Positions 8,945 through 17,496 of a DNA stretch of 48,276 nucleotides are shown in pieces. The notes under the pieces are model-generated. The model was not told where the DNA came from. It saw only the letters and a program-made list of their open reading frames with translations, and made no database searches. Both the position numbers and the translations under genes were made by a program. Location: assembly GCA_023128825.1 (NCBI GenBank), contig JAGMDF010000045.1:1-48276 (forward strand), in the 5' to 3' direction. Source of the stretch: Caldifarciminota bacterium. GTDB taxonomy: Bacteria; Hydrothermota; Tepidihabitantia; B3-TA06. The number at the start of each line of letters is the position of its first letter. The stretch's first letter is position 1.

Positions 8945-9379
8945 ATGATTTCTTTTGTCAAAAGGAAGAAAGCCAAAGCGGAGATTCCTACGGCATCGAT
9001 GGCCGACATCGCCTTCCTTTTGATCGTCTTCTTCATGACGGCTACGATCTTCGCCCGCGAGAAGGGTCTGATCATGCTTCTTCCCGAGAAGGGGGAAGAG
9101 GTCAAGATCGCCAGCCGCAACATCATGCAGATCCTGGTTTCTCCCACAGGAAAAGTGCTTGTGGAAGAAGAGGACGGCACCCTGCACGAGTACAGGATTG
9201 CCGATATAAGAGCTGAGGTCGAGGCGGCGCTGGAGCGTACCAACGACTCGATCTCCGTTGCGATCAAGGTTTCTCACCTGGCGCCGTACTCGGTTATGAT
9301 TGACGTGCTGGACGAGGTTAAGATGGCGGATGCCAAACGTATCAGTCTTGTTCCATACTCTGAAGGAGGCGGTGAATGA
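8945..9379 (+). CDS. exbD: Biopolymer transport protein ExbD/TolR (first copy)
   Basis: 144 residues: short basic N-terminus, then one membrane helix with the invariant Asp of the family in PTASMADIAFLLIVFFM (about 17-33), and a periplasmic domain. The Asp in MADIAF is the proton-pathway residue in characterised ExbD/TolR. The stop overlaps the start of the second exbD (ATGA). Confidence 0.92.
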   Translation: MISFVKRKKAKAEIPTASMADIAFLLIVFFMTATIFAREKGLIMLLPEKGEEVKIASRNIMQILVSPTGKVLVEEEDGTLHEYRIADIRAEVEAALERTNDSISVAIKVSHLAPYSVMIDVLDEVKMADAKRISLVPYSEGGGE

Positions 9380-9798
9380 AGCTGGCCAGGCGATCGCGGG
9401 GCGGAGCCGCTATTCCCACCGCTTCGATGTCTGACATCGCGTTTCTACTCATCCTCTTCTTCATGGTGACGACCGTCTTCAGCACCGAGAAGGGACTCGA
9501 TCTTGTCCTGCCCAAGGCCGAGGCCACCCAGAGGATCCGCCTGCGCCGCAATACAGTTAACGTTTGGATCGACAGGGAGGGACGTATCTCGATTCAGGAT
9601 AAGCTCATGCCTGCCGAAACCCCTGTAGAGGCCTTCGGCAACAAGCTGCTTCATATACTTTCCGAGAAGCCTGACCTGATCGTGTTGCTGCGCGTGGACG
9701 AGAATGCTCGCTACGGACAGATTAGTGAACTTATCGAGAAGATGAAGGAGGTCAAAGCGCTCAAGTTGACCTTCGCAACCCAGTTCGAGGAGTTGTAG
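9376..9798 (+). CDS. exbD: Biopolymer transport protein ExbD/TolR (second copy)
   Basis: 140 residues with the same plan as its neighbour: PTASMSDIAFLLILFFMV membrane helix with the conserved Asp, then a periplasmic domain starting TTVFSTEKGLDLVLPKAE. Two adjacent, clearly paralogous ExbD genes are common in Bacteroidetes-like lineages and may form hetero-oligomers with one ExbB. Overlaps the first copy by 4 bp. Confidence 0.92.
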   Translation: MKLARRSRGGAAIPTASMSDIAFLLILFFMVTTVFSTEKGLDLVLPKAEATQRIRLRRNTVNVWIDREGRISIQDKLMPAETPVEAFGNKLLHILSEKPDLIVLLRVDENARYGQISELIEKMKEVKALKLTFATQFEEL

Positions 9799-9806
9799 GA
9801 GTAAAG

Positions 9807-10427
9807 ATGGCCAGGAAGCCCGTAGCTGATTTGAAGCAATCCTATCCCATCTCCATGCGTTGGGGTATTATAGGCGCTTTGCTTATAAACATCGCATTGT
9901 TTGCGCTTGCGCCTAAAAGTATGAACGTTAAGCCATACCAGACCAGCCAGAAGCGCACGATCATCGCCGAGGATATCAAGCTGAAGGTTGAGAATCTCAT
10001 CGCACCTCCTCCCGAAGAAAAGCCCGCCATACCTCTTGAGGCGGAGTCCGAGGAAGAGGTAGAGGCCGCGACGATGGCAGAAACCGAGTTCGCAGAGGTC
10101 TACACCAGGCCCGAGGAATCGGTCGAGATCCCGGTTGTGGCCTTCTGGAAGGTTGAGAAGAAACCACAACCTCTATACTCGCCCAAGCCTAAATATCCTG
10201 AGAAGGCACGAGTAGCCGAGATGGAAGGACAGGCTATAGTTGAAGCTCTCGTTGACATCGACGGCAAGGTGATTGACGTAAGGCTTGTCAAGAAATCCGG
10301 CTTCAATGAGCTTGATCAGGCCGCTATGAATGCGGCTCGCTGCTGGACGTTCTCTCCGGCCGAGCAGCGCGGCAAGCCGGTGCGAGTATGGGTCAACATA
10401 CCCTTCAACTTCAGACTGAACGAGTAA
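9807..10427 (+). CDS. tonB: TonB family energy-transducing protein
   Basis: 206 residues. A single N-terminal membrane anchor (about 18-37), a Glu/Pro-rich periplasmic linker (PPPEEKPAIPLEAESEEEVE) and a C-terminal TonB domain: PKPKYPEKARVAEMEGQAIV, then VDIDGKVIDVRLVKKSGF and AMNAARCWTFSPAEQRGKPV. The YPxxAR...GxV pattern and the WxFxPA motif are diagnostic. Links ExbBD to outer-membrane receptors; no TonB-dependent receptor is in the window. Confidence 0.93.
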   Translation: MARKPVADLKQSYPISMRWGIIGALLINIALFALAPKSMNVKPYQTSQKRTIIAEDIKLKVENLIAPPPEEKPAIPLEAESEEEVEAATMAETEFAEVYTRPEESVEIPVVAFWKVEKKPQPLYSPKPKYPEKARVAEMEGQAIVEALVDIDGKVIDVRLVKKSGFNELDQAAMNAARCWTFSPAEQRGKPVRVWVNIPFNFRLNE

Positions 10428-10512
10428 AGCTCAGGCATGGTAATCGGATTGAAGGGATAAACTTGAGGCTGAGACGGCCTTATGGCCGGCAATAACGATA
10501 ATAAGGGATACG

Positions 10513-10540
10513 TTGCAGAGAGCCAGGCGGATGGTTAAGT
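10513..10540 (+). promoter_or_regulatory. Weak candidate promoter upstream of 10715
   Basis: TTGCAG (10513-10518), 16-bp spacer, TTAAGT (10535-10540). Spacing matches better promoters in the window but both boxes are imperfect. If real it gives a leader of about 170 nt. Confidence 0.3.
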
Positions 10541-10599
10541 TGGATGTGAAAACTGCACTCTCAAGAAGAAGCGTGTGCGGAGTTAGGATGAAGAGCCCC

Positions 10600-10708
10600 A
10601 TTGCGGGAAGAGACCTCCTGTAGCAGGCTTTCGCGCAATGCATCCCTGGCTTTAGGAAAACGTGGCTGCAAAAGCCACGAGGTAAATCAGGCTATATAGC
10701 CAAGGAGG
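10600..10708 (+). promoter_or_regulatory. Structured 5' leader of the secreted-protein gene (candidate cis-regulatory RNA)
   Basis: In the 287-bp gap after tonB, three potential helices precede the start at 10715. ATTGCG (10600-10605) pairs with CGCAAT (10634-10639) and encloses CCTG-TAG-CAGG. CGTGGCT-GCAAA-AGCCACG spans 10661-10679. The perfect palindrome GGCTATATAGCC (10690-10701) touches the Shine-Dalgarno AAGGAGG (10702-10708). I could not match it to a known riboswitch class. The rest of 10428-10599 shows only a GGCC-TTAT-GGCC hairpin without a T-run. Confidence 0.4.
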
Positions 10709-10714
10709 ATATAA

Positions 10715-12721
10715 ATGCTTAAAAAACTCATGGTACTGACGGTGGTCCTTGCGGTGGCCGCCTTTGCGGCATACGGTCCTATCCCGATACCGGCAGGGGT
10801 GGAGCCCGATGTCTACCCTGTCCTGCCCCTGAGGGATGGTTCGATAACCCCTATCTCGTCCAGCCCAGCAGCCGCTCCTCTGGTCGCAGGCGATCGGGGC
10901 GGTGTTACCATGTACGACTATCAGCAGAACGGTGCGATGGGCAACCGTATTGCGGTTGACAACAGCGGAGATGCTCAGATCTGCTGGATGCACTCGGAAG
11001 ACGAGACCTTTGCCACCCGTGACGTCTACTACAACGTGTGGGAAAAGGCTTCAGGGAGCTTCCCTGACTACTGGCCGGACGGCGTGAAGGCCTCCGGGGT
11101 TCCCCGTGCAGGTTACACCACTATGGGTGTTCTTTCCGACGACCGTGCAGTGATCGCTTTCCATCATACGCCGACTACTGATAATATCTCGGCCGTTGTA
11201 GTAGACGCTGCACCCAAGTTGGGTGCGTTCAGTTCACCGGTTGATGTTGATCCTGTTACCGTTCCCGAGCAGCCTATCTGGCCGCACATCGTTGTGGGAG
11301 CGGACGATGTGATCCACGTGACCGCTCACGTCTTTGGCGAGGGTAACCCCTACAACGTTAACTATCTCTACTACTCTCGTTCCACCGATCAAGGACAGAC
11401 CTTCTCCCCCTGGCAGGTTCTTGCGCAAAACGCCGGCAGCGACGCCGCCATCGCTACATCCAAGGACGGCAGTAAGGTTGCCGTAGCCTGGCTTTCCGGC
11501 GTTCCGGTCCAGGGTTACCCGGATAAGATAGCTTCCAGCGGTCACATCAATTACATCGAGTCTACGAACAGCGGTGTGAGCTGGGGTAGCCCGGTTAGGA
11601 TCACCGATGGGTACTATCCGGACGAGGCTCCGAATACTACGGACGAATTCTATCTCTACGCCTGGTCCCGTGATCTGGATTGCGCCTACGACGCGGCAGG
11701 CAACCTTCACATCGGCTTCGGCGAAGGACCACGTTCCTACGAAGTCAGAAGCGACACACTCTGGTTTTCCTACTACTATCCTTACTTCCTGAGGATGATG
11801 CACTGGAGTGAGGTTACCAACGAGCTCAACGTTGCTTCCGGCCACTACAGCCAGTTCGTTCCTCTAACCGAGGAAGGCGACACCGTCTGGGATCTATACG
11901 GCCTCTACTTGTGGGGAATCGCTCAAAGTGCAGGCTATTGGTCTCCGGGTCTTGGCTGCTGGAACCCCCAGCTTGCCGCTATAGGCTCGGGCGACGACAT
12001 GGTCTTCACCTGGACAGGCCAGTGGGATTCGCTTGACCTCAGCGCAGGCATGACCATCAACGCCGACATCTATGCCGCAATCTCCACTAACGGCGGTGCA
12101 ACGTGGGGTGGAGTCGCAGATTGGACTGAAGGCGACTTCGACGAAAATGGTTATGGCCTGGTTGCCTACGCCACCAACCTCACCAACACCCACAGCCCTG
12201 GTGCTCAAGTTGGCTATTGCGAAAGTGAAGAGTATCACTCAACCTACCCCTGGATAGGTTCGGACAGCATCCTTCACGTAACCTACATCCACGACCTATT
12301 CTCCGGCTCCGTTGTCATGTCAGGTCCTGCTCAGAACGTCGTTACCATCAACCCGGTGATGTACCTGGGCAGCAACGATCCCGCTATGAAGATTTATGCA
12401 GGTAGCGGCCCCGCGCCCACGCCACAACCAGAACCATCATCTGTTGAGGAAGCCCCTTATGTCGAAGCTCCTGTGATCGAGCTCCTCGGCCAGCACCCGG
12501 TCGCGGGCTCCGTTGTCTTCAGCGTAAGCGCACCCGGCACCCATGCCTCGCTTAAGATCTACGACGCCGCGGGTAAACTGGCCAAGACCCTGTTCGAAGG
12601 CACGCTCGATGGCACCCGCACGCTTACCTGGGACGCATCAGCGGTGCCTGCCGGTGTCTACTTCTACTCATTCGTCACGCCAGCCCGCACCACCAAAGGT
12701 CGAGTGGTTGTCGTTCATTAG
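10715..12721 (+). CDS. Large secreted protein with BNR/sialidase-like repeats and C-terminal sorting-type domain
   Basis: 668 residues. A signal peptide is clear (MLKKLMVLTVVLAVAAFAAYG). The middle has repeats resembling BNR/Asp-box beta-propeller strands: YYSRSTDQGQTFSPWQVL, STNSGVSWGSPVRITD and STNGGATWGGVADW. Residues about 585-668 form an Ig-like C-terminal domain (LKIYDAAGKLAKTLFEG, then WDASAVPAGVYFYSF) like that of the subtilase at 28618-30258. Enzymatic activity is not evident; a structural or binding role is as likely. AAGGAGG lies 6 nt upstream of the ATG. Confidence 0.75.
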   Translation: MLKKLMVLTVVLAVAAFAAYGPIPIPAGVEPDVYPVLPLRDGSITPISSSPAAAPLVAGDRGGVTMYDYQQNGAMGNRIAVDNSGDAQICWMHSEDETFATRDVYYNVWEKASGSFPDYWPDGVKASGVPRAGYTTMGVLSDDRAVIAFHHTPTTDNISAVVVDAAPKLGAFSSPVDVDPVTVPEQPIWPHIVVGADDVIHVTAHVFGEGNPYNVNYLYYSRSTDQGQTFSPWQVLAQNAGSDAAIATSKDGSKVAVAWLSGVPVQGYPDKIASSGHINYIESTNSGVSWGSPVRITDGYYPDEAPNTTDEFYLYAWSRDLDCAYDAAGNLHIGFGEGPRSYEVRSDTLWFSYYYPYFLRMMHWSEVTNELNVASGHYSQFVPLTEEGDTVWDLYGLYLWGIAQSAGYWSPGLGCWNPQLAAIGSGDDMVFTWTGQWDSLDLSAGMTINADIYAAISTNGGATWGGVADWTEGDFDENGYGLVAYATNLTNTHSPGAQVGYCESEEYHSTYPWIGSDSILHVTYIHDLFSGSVVMSGPAQNVVTINPVMYLGSNDPAMKIYAGSGPAPTPQPEPSSVEEAPYVEAPVIELLGQHPVAGSVVFSVSAPGTHASLKIYDAAGKLAKTLFEGTLDGTRTLTWDASAVPAGVYFYSFVTPARTTKGRVVVVH

Positions 12722-12746
12722 CTGTCTTCAGACATTAACAAAGTCA

Positions 12747-12771
12747 GGGGGAGAACCTTGGGCTCTCCCCC
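12747..12771 (+). terminator. Possible hairpin terminator after the secreted-protein gene
   Basis: GGGGGAG (12747-12753) pairs with CTCCCCC (12765-12771), 26 nt after the stop. No T-run follows, so intrinsic termination is doubtful. Confidence 0.3.
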
Positions 12772-12809
12772 TCCTCACCCTCCTCACCCTCCTCCCCCTC
12801 CTCACCCTC
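12771..12809 (+). repeat. Imperfect 9-nt tandem repeat (CTCACCCTC)
   Basis: About four units of CTCACCCTC, one changed to CTCCCCCTC, fill most of the gap between the secreted protein and the lipoprotein gene. Confidence 0.7.
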
Positions 12810-12820
12810 GGTAGTCGCTC

Positions 12821-13732
12821 ATGAAGAGATATCTCCCTGCTCTGGTTCTCCTTTTGTTGCTGGCATGGCTGCCCCTTGCTTGCGATAAGGATAAAGAGCC
12901 CGAGGTATGGCTGTGGAGTTACCAGGACAGCCTCGATGTAATGGAGTTATTGGAACCCGAGCAGGATTTCCTATCATCCAAAGGCCATCTACCTGATGAG
13001 GTAGTGGCGGTAGCTCTTTTGGAAGATATCCAGGAGGCGATTCGCCAGGACACCTCGTCTGTGCGTTATCTGGTTTCGGAGTTCTCCTTCTCGATCAGCG
13101 ATTCCTCCTACGGTTTCAAATTTGACCTTGGGATAGATACCACTATCACCACCTACGTCGTTGACACCTTAAAGGGCAGTATCGAGTTAAAGGTGGATTC
13201 CTTGTTCGAGCGCGGCAGCGACAGCGCCCTGGCCGCGGATACGACCGTCCTGAAGATGCTTCGCTACTCTTCGCGCGGGGACGTATTCTTCGACTCTCTG
13301 GGTGGCGACGCCGCCTGGAGGACTCTCAAGTACTCAGGAGGGATCACGGGATCAACGCCTGAGGTTGCCACCGCTCCCTCTTTCGACAGCCTCATCCTCG
13401 CCTATCCCGCAGGCGGCCTTACCGTTATATCCTCAGCCGAGGAAGGCGCTTATGGTATGAGGGGACTTTTTGAAACCAATGACCTCATCCACGTCTCCCC
13501 CGGAGAGAGCGTGAGCGTCGAGGATGTTTTCGTTTCCGGCAATAACACCCTGCTCATCTACCTTGCAGACGACAAAGGCAACTGGTCACCCTATGAATCC
13601 GGGGCAGGCGTTGCGTTCACGAGCAAGGGCAAGTCCCGACTCTACATAATAGGGATAAGGCTGGCTGGCTTTGTTTACCCATCAGATGAGTGGTCCAGCG
13701 TCATCTGGGGTATTCCGGTAATCGTTGATTGA
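12821..13732 (+). CDS. Predicted lipoprotein, function unknown
   Basis: 303 residues. The N-terminus MKRYLPALVLLLLLAWLPLAC ends in a plausible lipobox (PLAC, non-ideal at -3), followed by DKDKEPE. The mature part is acidic and Ser/Thr-rich, with no recognisable domain. No good Shine-Dalgarno precedes the ATG and no promoter was found, so it is probably translated from the upstream mRNA. Confidence 0.65.
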   Translation: MKRYLPALVLLLLLAWLPLACDKDKEPEVWLWSYQDSLDVMELLEPEQDFLSSKGHLPDEVVAVALLEDIQEAIRQDTSSVRYLVSEFSFSISDSSYGFKFDLGIDTTITTYVVDTLKGSIELKVDSLFERGSDSALAADTTVLKMLRYSSRGDVFFDSLGGDAAWRTLKYSGGITGSTPEVATAPSFDSLILAYPAGGLTVISSAEEGAYGMRGLFETNDLIHVSPGESVSVEDVFVSGNNTLLIYLADDKGNWSPYESGAGVAFTSKGKSRLYIIGIRLAGFVYPSDEWSSVIWGIPVIVD

Positions 13733-13892
13733 ACCTTCTCTGAGGGGGCTTGCGGAGTCGGGCGGATGCGTGATCGGCAACAGATACGAGCTTTAACTTC
13801 CCCGTACCCCGCCGCATAGCGATCAGCCGGGACGTGATCGGTAATAGACGCAAACCCCGGCAGTCAATCCCGGCCTCTTGCTCCGGGTGTGT

Positions 13893-13980
13893 TACGGGGA
13901 TGTTACGGGTGTTATTTCCTTAGAATTAGGAGCGCAAGCTCCTGGTAATTATGAGAATACCCCGGAGGGGTACGGGTGTT
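13893..13980 (+). repeat. Two-hairpin repeat, copy 1 (upstream of miaB)
   Basis: TGTTACGGGTGTTAT (13901-13915) is followed by hairpin AGGAGC-GCAA-GCTCCT (13928-13943) and hairpin TACCCC-GGA-GGGGTA (13958-13972). The same layout recurs at 30362-30432 with different stem bases. The 13733-13892 stretch before it also carries a degenerate direct repeat (CGTGATCGGCAACAGA near 13769, CGTGATCGGTAATAGA near 13835). Confidence 0.7.
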
Positions 13981-13989
13981 ACGGGGGGG

Positions 13990-14017
13990 TTGACTATGGC
14001 GCAAGGTTCGTTAGAAT
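13990..14017 (+). promoter_or_regulatory. Promoter of the miaB operon, leaderless geometry
   Basis: TTGACT (13990-13995), 16-bp spacer, TAGAAT (14012-14017). The ATG at 14025 lies 7 nt after the -10, with no Shine-Dalgarno between. Confidence 0.7.
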
Positions 14018-14024
14018 CTTTATA

Positions 14025-15305
14025 ATGGATTGTTTTCTGAAGGTTTACGGCTGCCAGATGAACGCGGCGGACTCGCATCTGGTGTCCCGTTTACTTGCCG
14101 ATGCAGGTATCAGAGAGGTCTCAGAACCCTCAGAAGCTCAGGCGGTTGTTCTTCTTACCTGCTCTGTTCGCCAGCACGCCGAGGATAGGGCTTGGGGTTT
14201 TGCGCGAACCATGCGCGGGCTGGGCAAGAAGGTTATCCTGGCCGGATGCATGGGCAAGCTGAGGGGCAATGAGCTGGTGCGGGAAGGCGCGGCCGATTTC
14301 GTTCTTGGCCCCGATGAGTACCGCAGGATACCGGATCTTTTGCTCGGCAGGGATGGATCAGGTCAAGGCAATCCTGAATCCCTTGAGACTTACGGCGACC
14401 TTCTTCCAGCGACTACGAACTCGGTCAGCGCATCTGTGGCTGTGATGCGCGGATGCAATAACTTCTGCACCTACTGCGTGGTGCCTTACGCACGCGGGCC
14501 TGAACGCAGCATCGCTTACCCTGATCTTGAAAGACAGCTGCGGTATCTCCTCGATCAAGGCGTAAAGGAGATCTTCCTTCTCGGTCAGAACGTTCTGGCC
14601 TATCGTCACGGAGATATGAAACTTATCGAGTTGCTGGAGCGCGCGGCTCGGCTGGAGGGGCTCGATCGTCTTGGATTTTTGACCTCGCACCCGCGCGATC
14701 TTTCCTGTGAGATGATCCGGCGCATGGCCGATATACCCCAGCTTCTGCATTTTTTTCACCTGCCGCTTCAGTCCGCATCGGACCGGGTGCTCAAGCAAAT
14801 GCGTCGAGGTTACGGTCTTGCCGAATACGAAGAAAAGATCGGATGGGTGCGTTCGGCGTTTCCAGATGTCTACCTTAGCACCGATCTGATGGTGGGTTTT
14901 CCTGGCGAGAGCGAGGAGGATTTCGAGCTTACTTTGGATGCGGTCAGGCGCATCGGCTTCGACTTCGCTTACATGTTCGCCTACTCGGAGCGTCCGGGTA
15001 CGAAGGCGGCGGATATGGCAGAAAAGGTACCCGTCGCGGAACGCAAGAGGCGTCTTGCAGAACTTATAGATCGTCAAAACGAGGTGACACGAAGGCGTGC
15101 AGAGGGTCTTGTAGGAACCGAGGAGGAGGTTTTTGTTGCCGCACCTGCCCCACGTGGCAAAGGTGCGATGCTTGCGGAATTGAAGAACTATAGACCTGTA
15201 ATCTTGAACCACACCGCCCGGTTGGGCCAGAGGCTTCAGGCAAGGCTGGTTGGCCTTCGAGGCCGCAGCATAATCGCCGAACCCCTCGCAAAGGAGGTGG
15301 CATGA
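14025..15305 (+). CDS. miaB: tRNA-2-methylthio-N6-dimethylallyladenosine synthase (MiaB-type methylthiotransferase)
   Basis: Radical-SAM enzyme that adds the 2-methylthio group to i6A37 of tRNA. I choose the ATG at 14025 (MDCFLKVYGCQMNAADS); the open frame runs upstream to 13878 but through repeat DNA and the promoter. The three N-terminal Fe-S Cys are in VYGCQMN, LLTCSVR and LAGCMGK. The radical-SAM motif is RGCNNFCTYCVVPYARG. A TRAM domain closes the protein (about 365-426). 426 residues. Another MTTase subfamily is possible, but YGCQMN and the SAM-motif context favour MiaB. Shares ATGA with lapA. Confidence 0.88.
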   Translation: MDCFLKVYGCQMNAADSHLVSRLLADAGIREVSEPSEAQAVVLLTCSVRQHAEDRAWGFARTMRGLGKKVILAGCMGKLRGNELVREGAADFVLGPDEYRRIPDLLLGRDGSGQGNPESLETYGDLLPATTNSVSASVAVMRGCNNFCTYCVVPYARGPERSIAYPDLERQLRYLLDQGVKEIFLLGQNVLAYRHGDMKLIELLERAARLEGLDRLGFLTSHPRDLSCEMIRRMADIPQLLHFFHLPLQSASDRVLKQMRRGYGLAEYEEKIGWVRSAFPDVYLSTDLMVGFPGESEEDFELTLDAVRRIGFDFAYMFAYSERPGTKAADMAEKVPVAERKRRLAELIDRQNEVTRRRAEGLVGTEEEVFVAAPAPRGKGAMLAELKNYRPVILNHTARLGQRLQARLVGLRGRSIIAEPLAKEVA

Positions 15306-15634
15306 AAGTCGTACTTTGGATTATCGTTGTAGTTGTCTTTGTGGTGGCCGGGCTTTTTGCTCTGTTCAACTACCCCATCCAGACGGACGTTCAGATATTC
15401 GGACATACCATACAGGGCGTTTCGGTTGCGCTTCTCGGTTTAATCTGCTTCGGGTTCGGGGTGTTTTCGATTGTCCTATTCGCCCTTGCCGAGGAGATAA
15501 GACTGCGTGGGAGGACCAGGCGATTGCAGAGGGAGATCGAAGCCATGCGCAAGGAGATCAACGCGCTGCGGAATCTTCCACTTGCTTCGGAGATCCTGGC
15601 CAGGGAAGCCGAGGCTGCAGAGGAGGAAAGATGA
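15302..15634 (+). CDS. lapA: LapA-domain (DUF1049) inner-membrane protein
   Basis: 110 residues. Two membrane helices (about 3-22 and 40-64) with the short loop NYPIQTDVQIFGHTIQG, then a basic coiled-coil-like tail (RTRRLQREIEAMRKEINAL). This is the plan of LapA, which assists LapB in envelope homeostasis. ATGA overlaps join it to miaB and lapB. The call rests on architecture plus the lapB neighbour. Confidence 0.8.
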   Translation: MKVVLWIIVVVVFVVAGLFALFNYPIQTDVQIFGHTIQGVSVALLGLICFGFGVFSIVLFALAEEIRLRGRTRRLQREIEAMRKEINALRNLPLASEILAREAEAAEEER

Positions 15635-16749
15635 CCGTCTTCTGGATAATCCTTGTTGTCGTCATTATTGCCGGGATTGTTATCCTGGCGGTGGTTCTTT
15701 CAAGGCGTCGCAGCGAGCCCGCGGGTAACAATTACCAGGAGGGGCTTCGCGCACTCCTTGACGGACGCGAGATCGAGGCGATAAAACGTCTGCGCGACAC
15801 GGTAATGAAGGACACGGACAACGTTGACGCCTACATACGTCTGGGCAGGCTCATTCGTCAAAGGGGCGATGCCGAAAAGGCGGCCAACATCCACCAGTCA
15901 CTTACCGTGCGTCCCGCGCTGAAGCGCTCGGAGGAGCTTGTTATCTATGACGAGCTGGTTGAAGACTACCTTGCGCTGGATCGCGTGGAGAAGTCCATCG
16001 GTCTTCTGAAGGAGCTTTTAAGGCTTTCTTCGGATAAGCTTCCCCACCTTCGCCGGCTGCTTGCCATGCTTCTGGGCCGCAAGCGCACGGATGAGGCGGC
16101 AGAGATTCTCAAACAGCATAAGAAACTCTTCTCCGACAGGAAGGAAGCGGCAGCATGGCATGCCGAGCTTGCGCGTTTGCAGTGGGAAAAAGGCGAGGAT
16201 GAAAAGGCACGGGATACCTTCAAGCAGGCGCAGAAGCTGGCAAAGAATCATCCGTACGTATCTATCGTCCAGATCAAGCATCTCGTGGATTCGAATCAGA
16301 AGGCCAAGGCGCGGCTACTGATAGACAAATTTCTCAAGCTTTATCCGGAGCATGGGGAGAGTATGCTGGATCTTACCGAGCAGGTCTACTTTGATCTTGG
16401 TGCCTACGAGAAGGTTCTGCCTCTGTATGAGGATCTGCTGAAGCGCTATCCGGATAAATACGAGGTTCGCCTCAGGCTTGCCAGGCTCAAGGCCAAGGAG
16501 GGTGCGCCGGATACGGCCATTGAGTTGATCAACGAGGTTCTGGTGAAATGTCCGGGCGATGTGGGTCTTCTGCTCGAGCGCACCAGGCTTCTGCTTGATC
16601 AGGGGAACTGGGAAGCCGCGAAGGAATCTTTCGATAAGCTGGCAGAAGAGCTTGTATTCATGCCTGCAATCTGTCCGGAGTGCGGGCAGGAGCTTGAGGC
16701 GACCGCCTGGTTCTGCACCAACTGCGGCTCTCCGGTATGCGAGCCATGA
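15631..16749 (+). CDS. lapB: LapB-like TPR protein with C-terminal zinc ribbon
   Basis: I choose the ATG at 15631 (ATGA with lapA), giving 372 residues; a longer frame from 15316 only crosses lapA. Residues 1-26 form an N-terminal membrane anchor (MTVFWIILVVVIIAGIVILAVVL). About nine TPR units follow. The C-terminus is a rubredoxin-like zinc ribbon (CPECGQ and CTNCG). In E. coli LapB (YciM) controls LpxC stability with FtsH. Whether that role holds here is unknown. Confidence 0.85.
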   Translation: MTVFWIILVVVIIAGIVILAVVLSRRRSEPAGNNYQEGLRALLDGREIEAIKRLRDTVMKDTDNVDAYIRLGRLIRQRGDAEKAANIHQSLTVRPALKRSEELVIYDELVEDYLALDRVEKSIGLLKELLRLSSDKLPHLRRLLAMLLGRKRTDEAAEILKQHKKLFSDRKEAAAWHAELARLQWEKGEDEKARDTFKQAQKLAKNHPYVSIVQIKHLVDSNQKAKARLLIDKFLKLYPEHGESMLDLTEQVYFDLGAYEKVLPLYEDLLKRYPDKYEVRLRLARLKAKEGAPDTAIELINEVLVKCPGDVGLLLERTRLLLDQGNWEAAKESFDKLAEELVFMPAICPECGQELEATAWFCTNCGSPVCEP

Positions 16750-17489
16750 TCGGGTTGCTGTTTCTTTTAGGGGCAAGCCTTAACGACGGCTTGGCGGCTG
16801 CTCGTGCCGGGGAGTACGAGGCCGGCCGCAGGCATTTTGCGGCGTTCGTTAGCGAGCGTCCCAACGACGCAGGCGTTGCACGGGCCACGCTCTGGCTCGC
16901 ACGGCTTGAGCAAGACCCTGTCACCGCACGCGAGCTCTACCTGAGAGTCGTCGCCAGGCACGCCAACAGCGCATACGCGGACAGCGCCCTGTTTGAAGCC
17001 GCGTCCGTAGATTACGCCTTCGGACTCTACAAACAGGCCACCACGAAGCTGAAGCAGCTTCTCTCGCTTTATCCTTCCACCCCTTTGCTTGCCGAGACCA
17101 GCTACTGGCTTGGTATATGTTACACGATTCTGGGGGATAACTCTACGGCTGCGGTTCATTTTCAAAAGGCCCGGTCAAGGGGAGCCGGAAGCATCTGGTC
17201 CTCGCTTGCCGCAAAGGAGCTTGAGGGAATTGGAGGGGAGACTACCACTACCGCCGCCCAGGGCGGCTATGCGGTTCAGGTTGGTTCTTTTACCGATTCA
17301 TCGCGTGCCGAGAAGCTGCTATCGGATTATCAAGCCAAGGGCCGATCAGGGGAGATAAGGCAGGCCGTAATTGCCGGGAAGGTCTACTACCGGGTCTGGC
17401 TTGGGTCGTTTGCCACCGAGCAGGAGGCCTCGGCTTACGCGGAGAGCCTGAAGTCCCAGGGCAAGGCCGCGATGGTTATAAAACGTTAG
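16737..17489 (+). CDS. TPR and SPOR-domain envelope protein
   Basis: 250 residues. A short hydrophobic N-terminus (MIGLLFLLGASL) looks like a signal sequence. TPR-like helices span about 20-165 (LYLRVVARHANSAYADSALFE resembles YbgF/BamD outer repeats). A SPOR domain follows at about 175-250 (YAVQVGSFTDSSRAEKLL, then YYRVWLGSFATEQEA), which binds denuded septal peptidoglycan. The start could also be the ATG at 16746, which would give the ATGA overlap typical of this operon. Confidence 0.8.
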   Translation: MRAMIGLLFLLGASLNDGLAAARAGEYEAGRRHFAAFVSERPNDAGVARATLWLARLEQDPVTARELYLRVVARHANSAYADSALFEAASVDYAFGLYKQATTKLKQLLSLYPSTPLLAETSYWLGICYTILGDNSTAAVHFQKARSRGAGSIWSSLAAKELEGIGGETTTTAAQGGYAVQVGSFTDSSRAEKLLSDYQAKGRSGEIRQAVIAGKVYYRVWLGSFATEQEASAYAESLKSQGKAAMVIKR

Positions 17490-17496
17490 GAAACAG

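Noticed and set aside
10600-10708. c-di-GMP-I (GEMM) riboswitch, suggested by GCAAAAGCCACGAGG
   Set aside because: The upstream GGCAAACC half and the expected second stem are missing; resemblance is limited to one hairpin arm.
14358-15212. 284-residue open frame antisense to miaB
   Set aside because: Covers the radical-SAM core of miaB on the opposite strand; composition is that of a reverse reading of a GC-rich gene.
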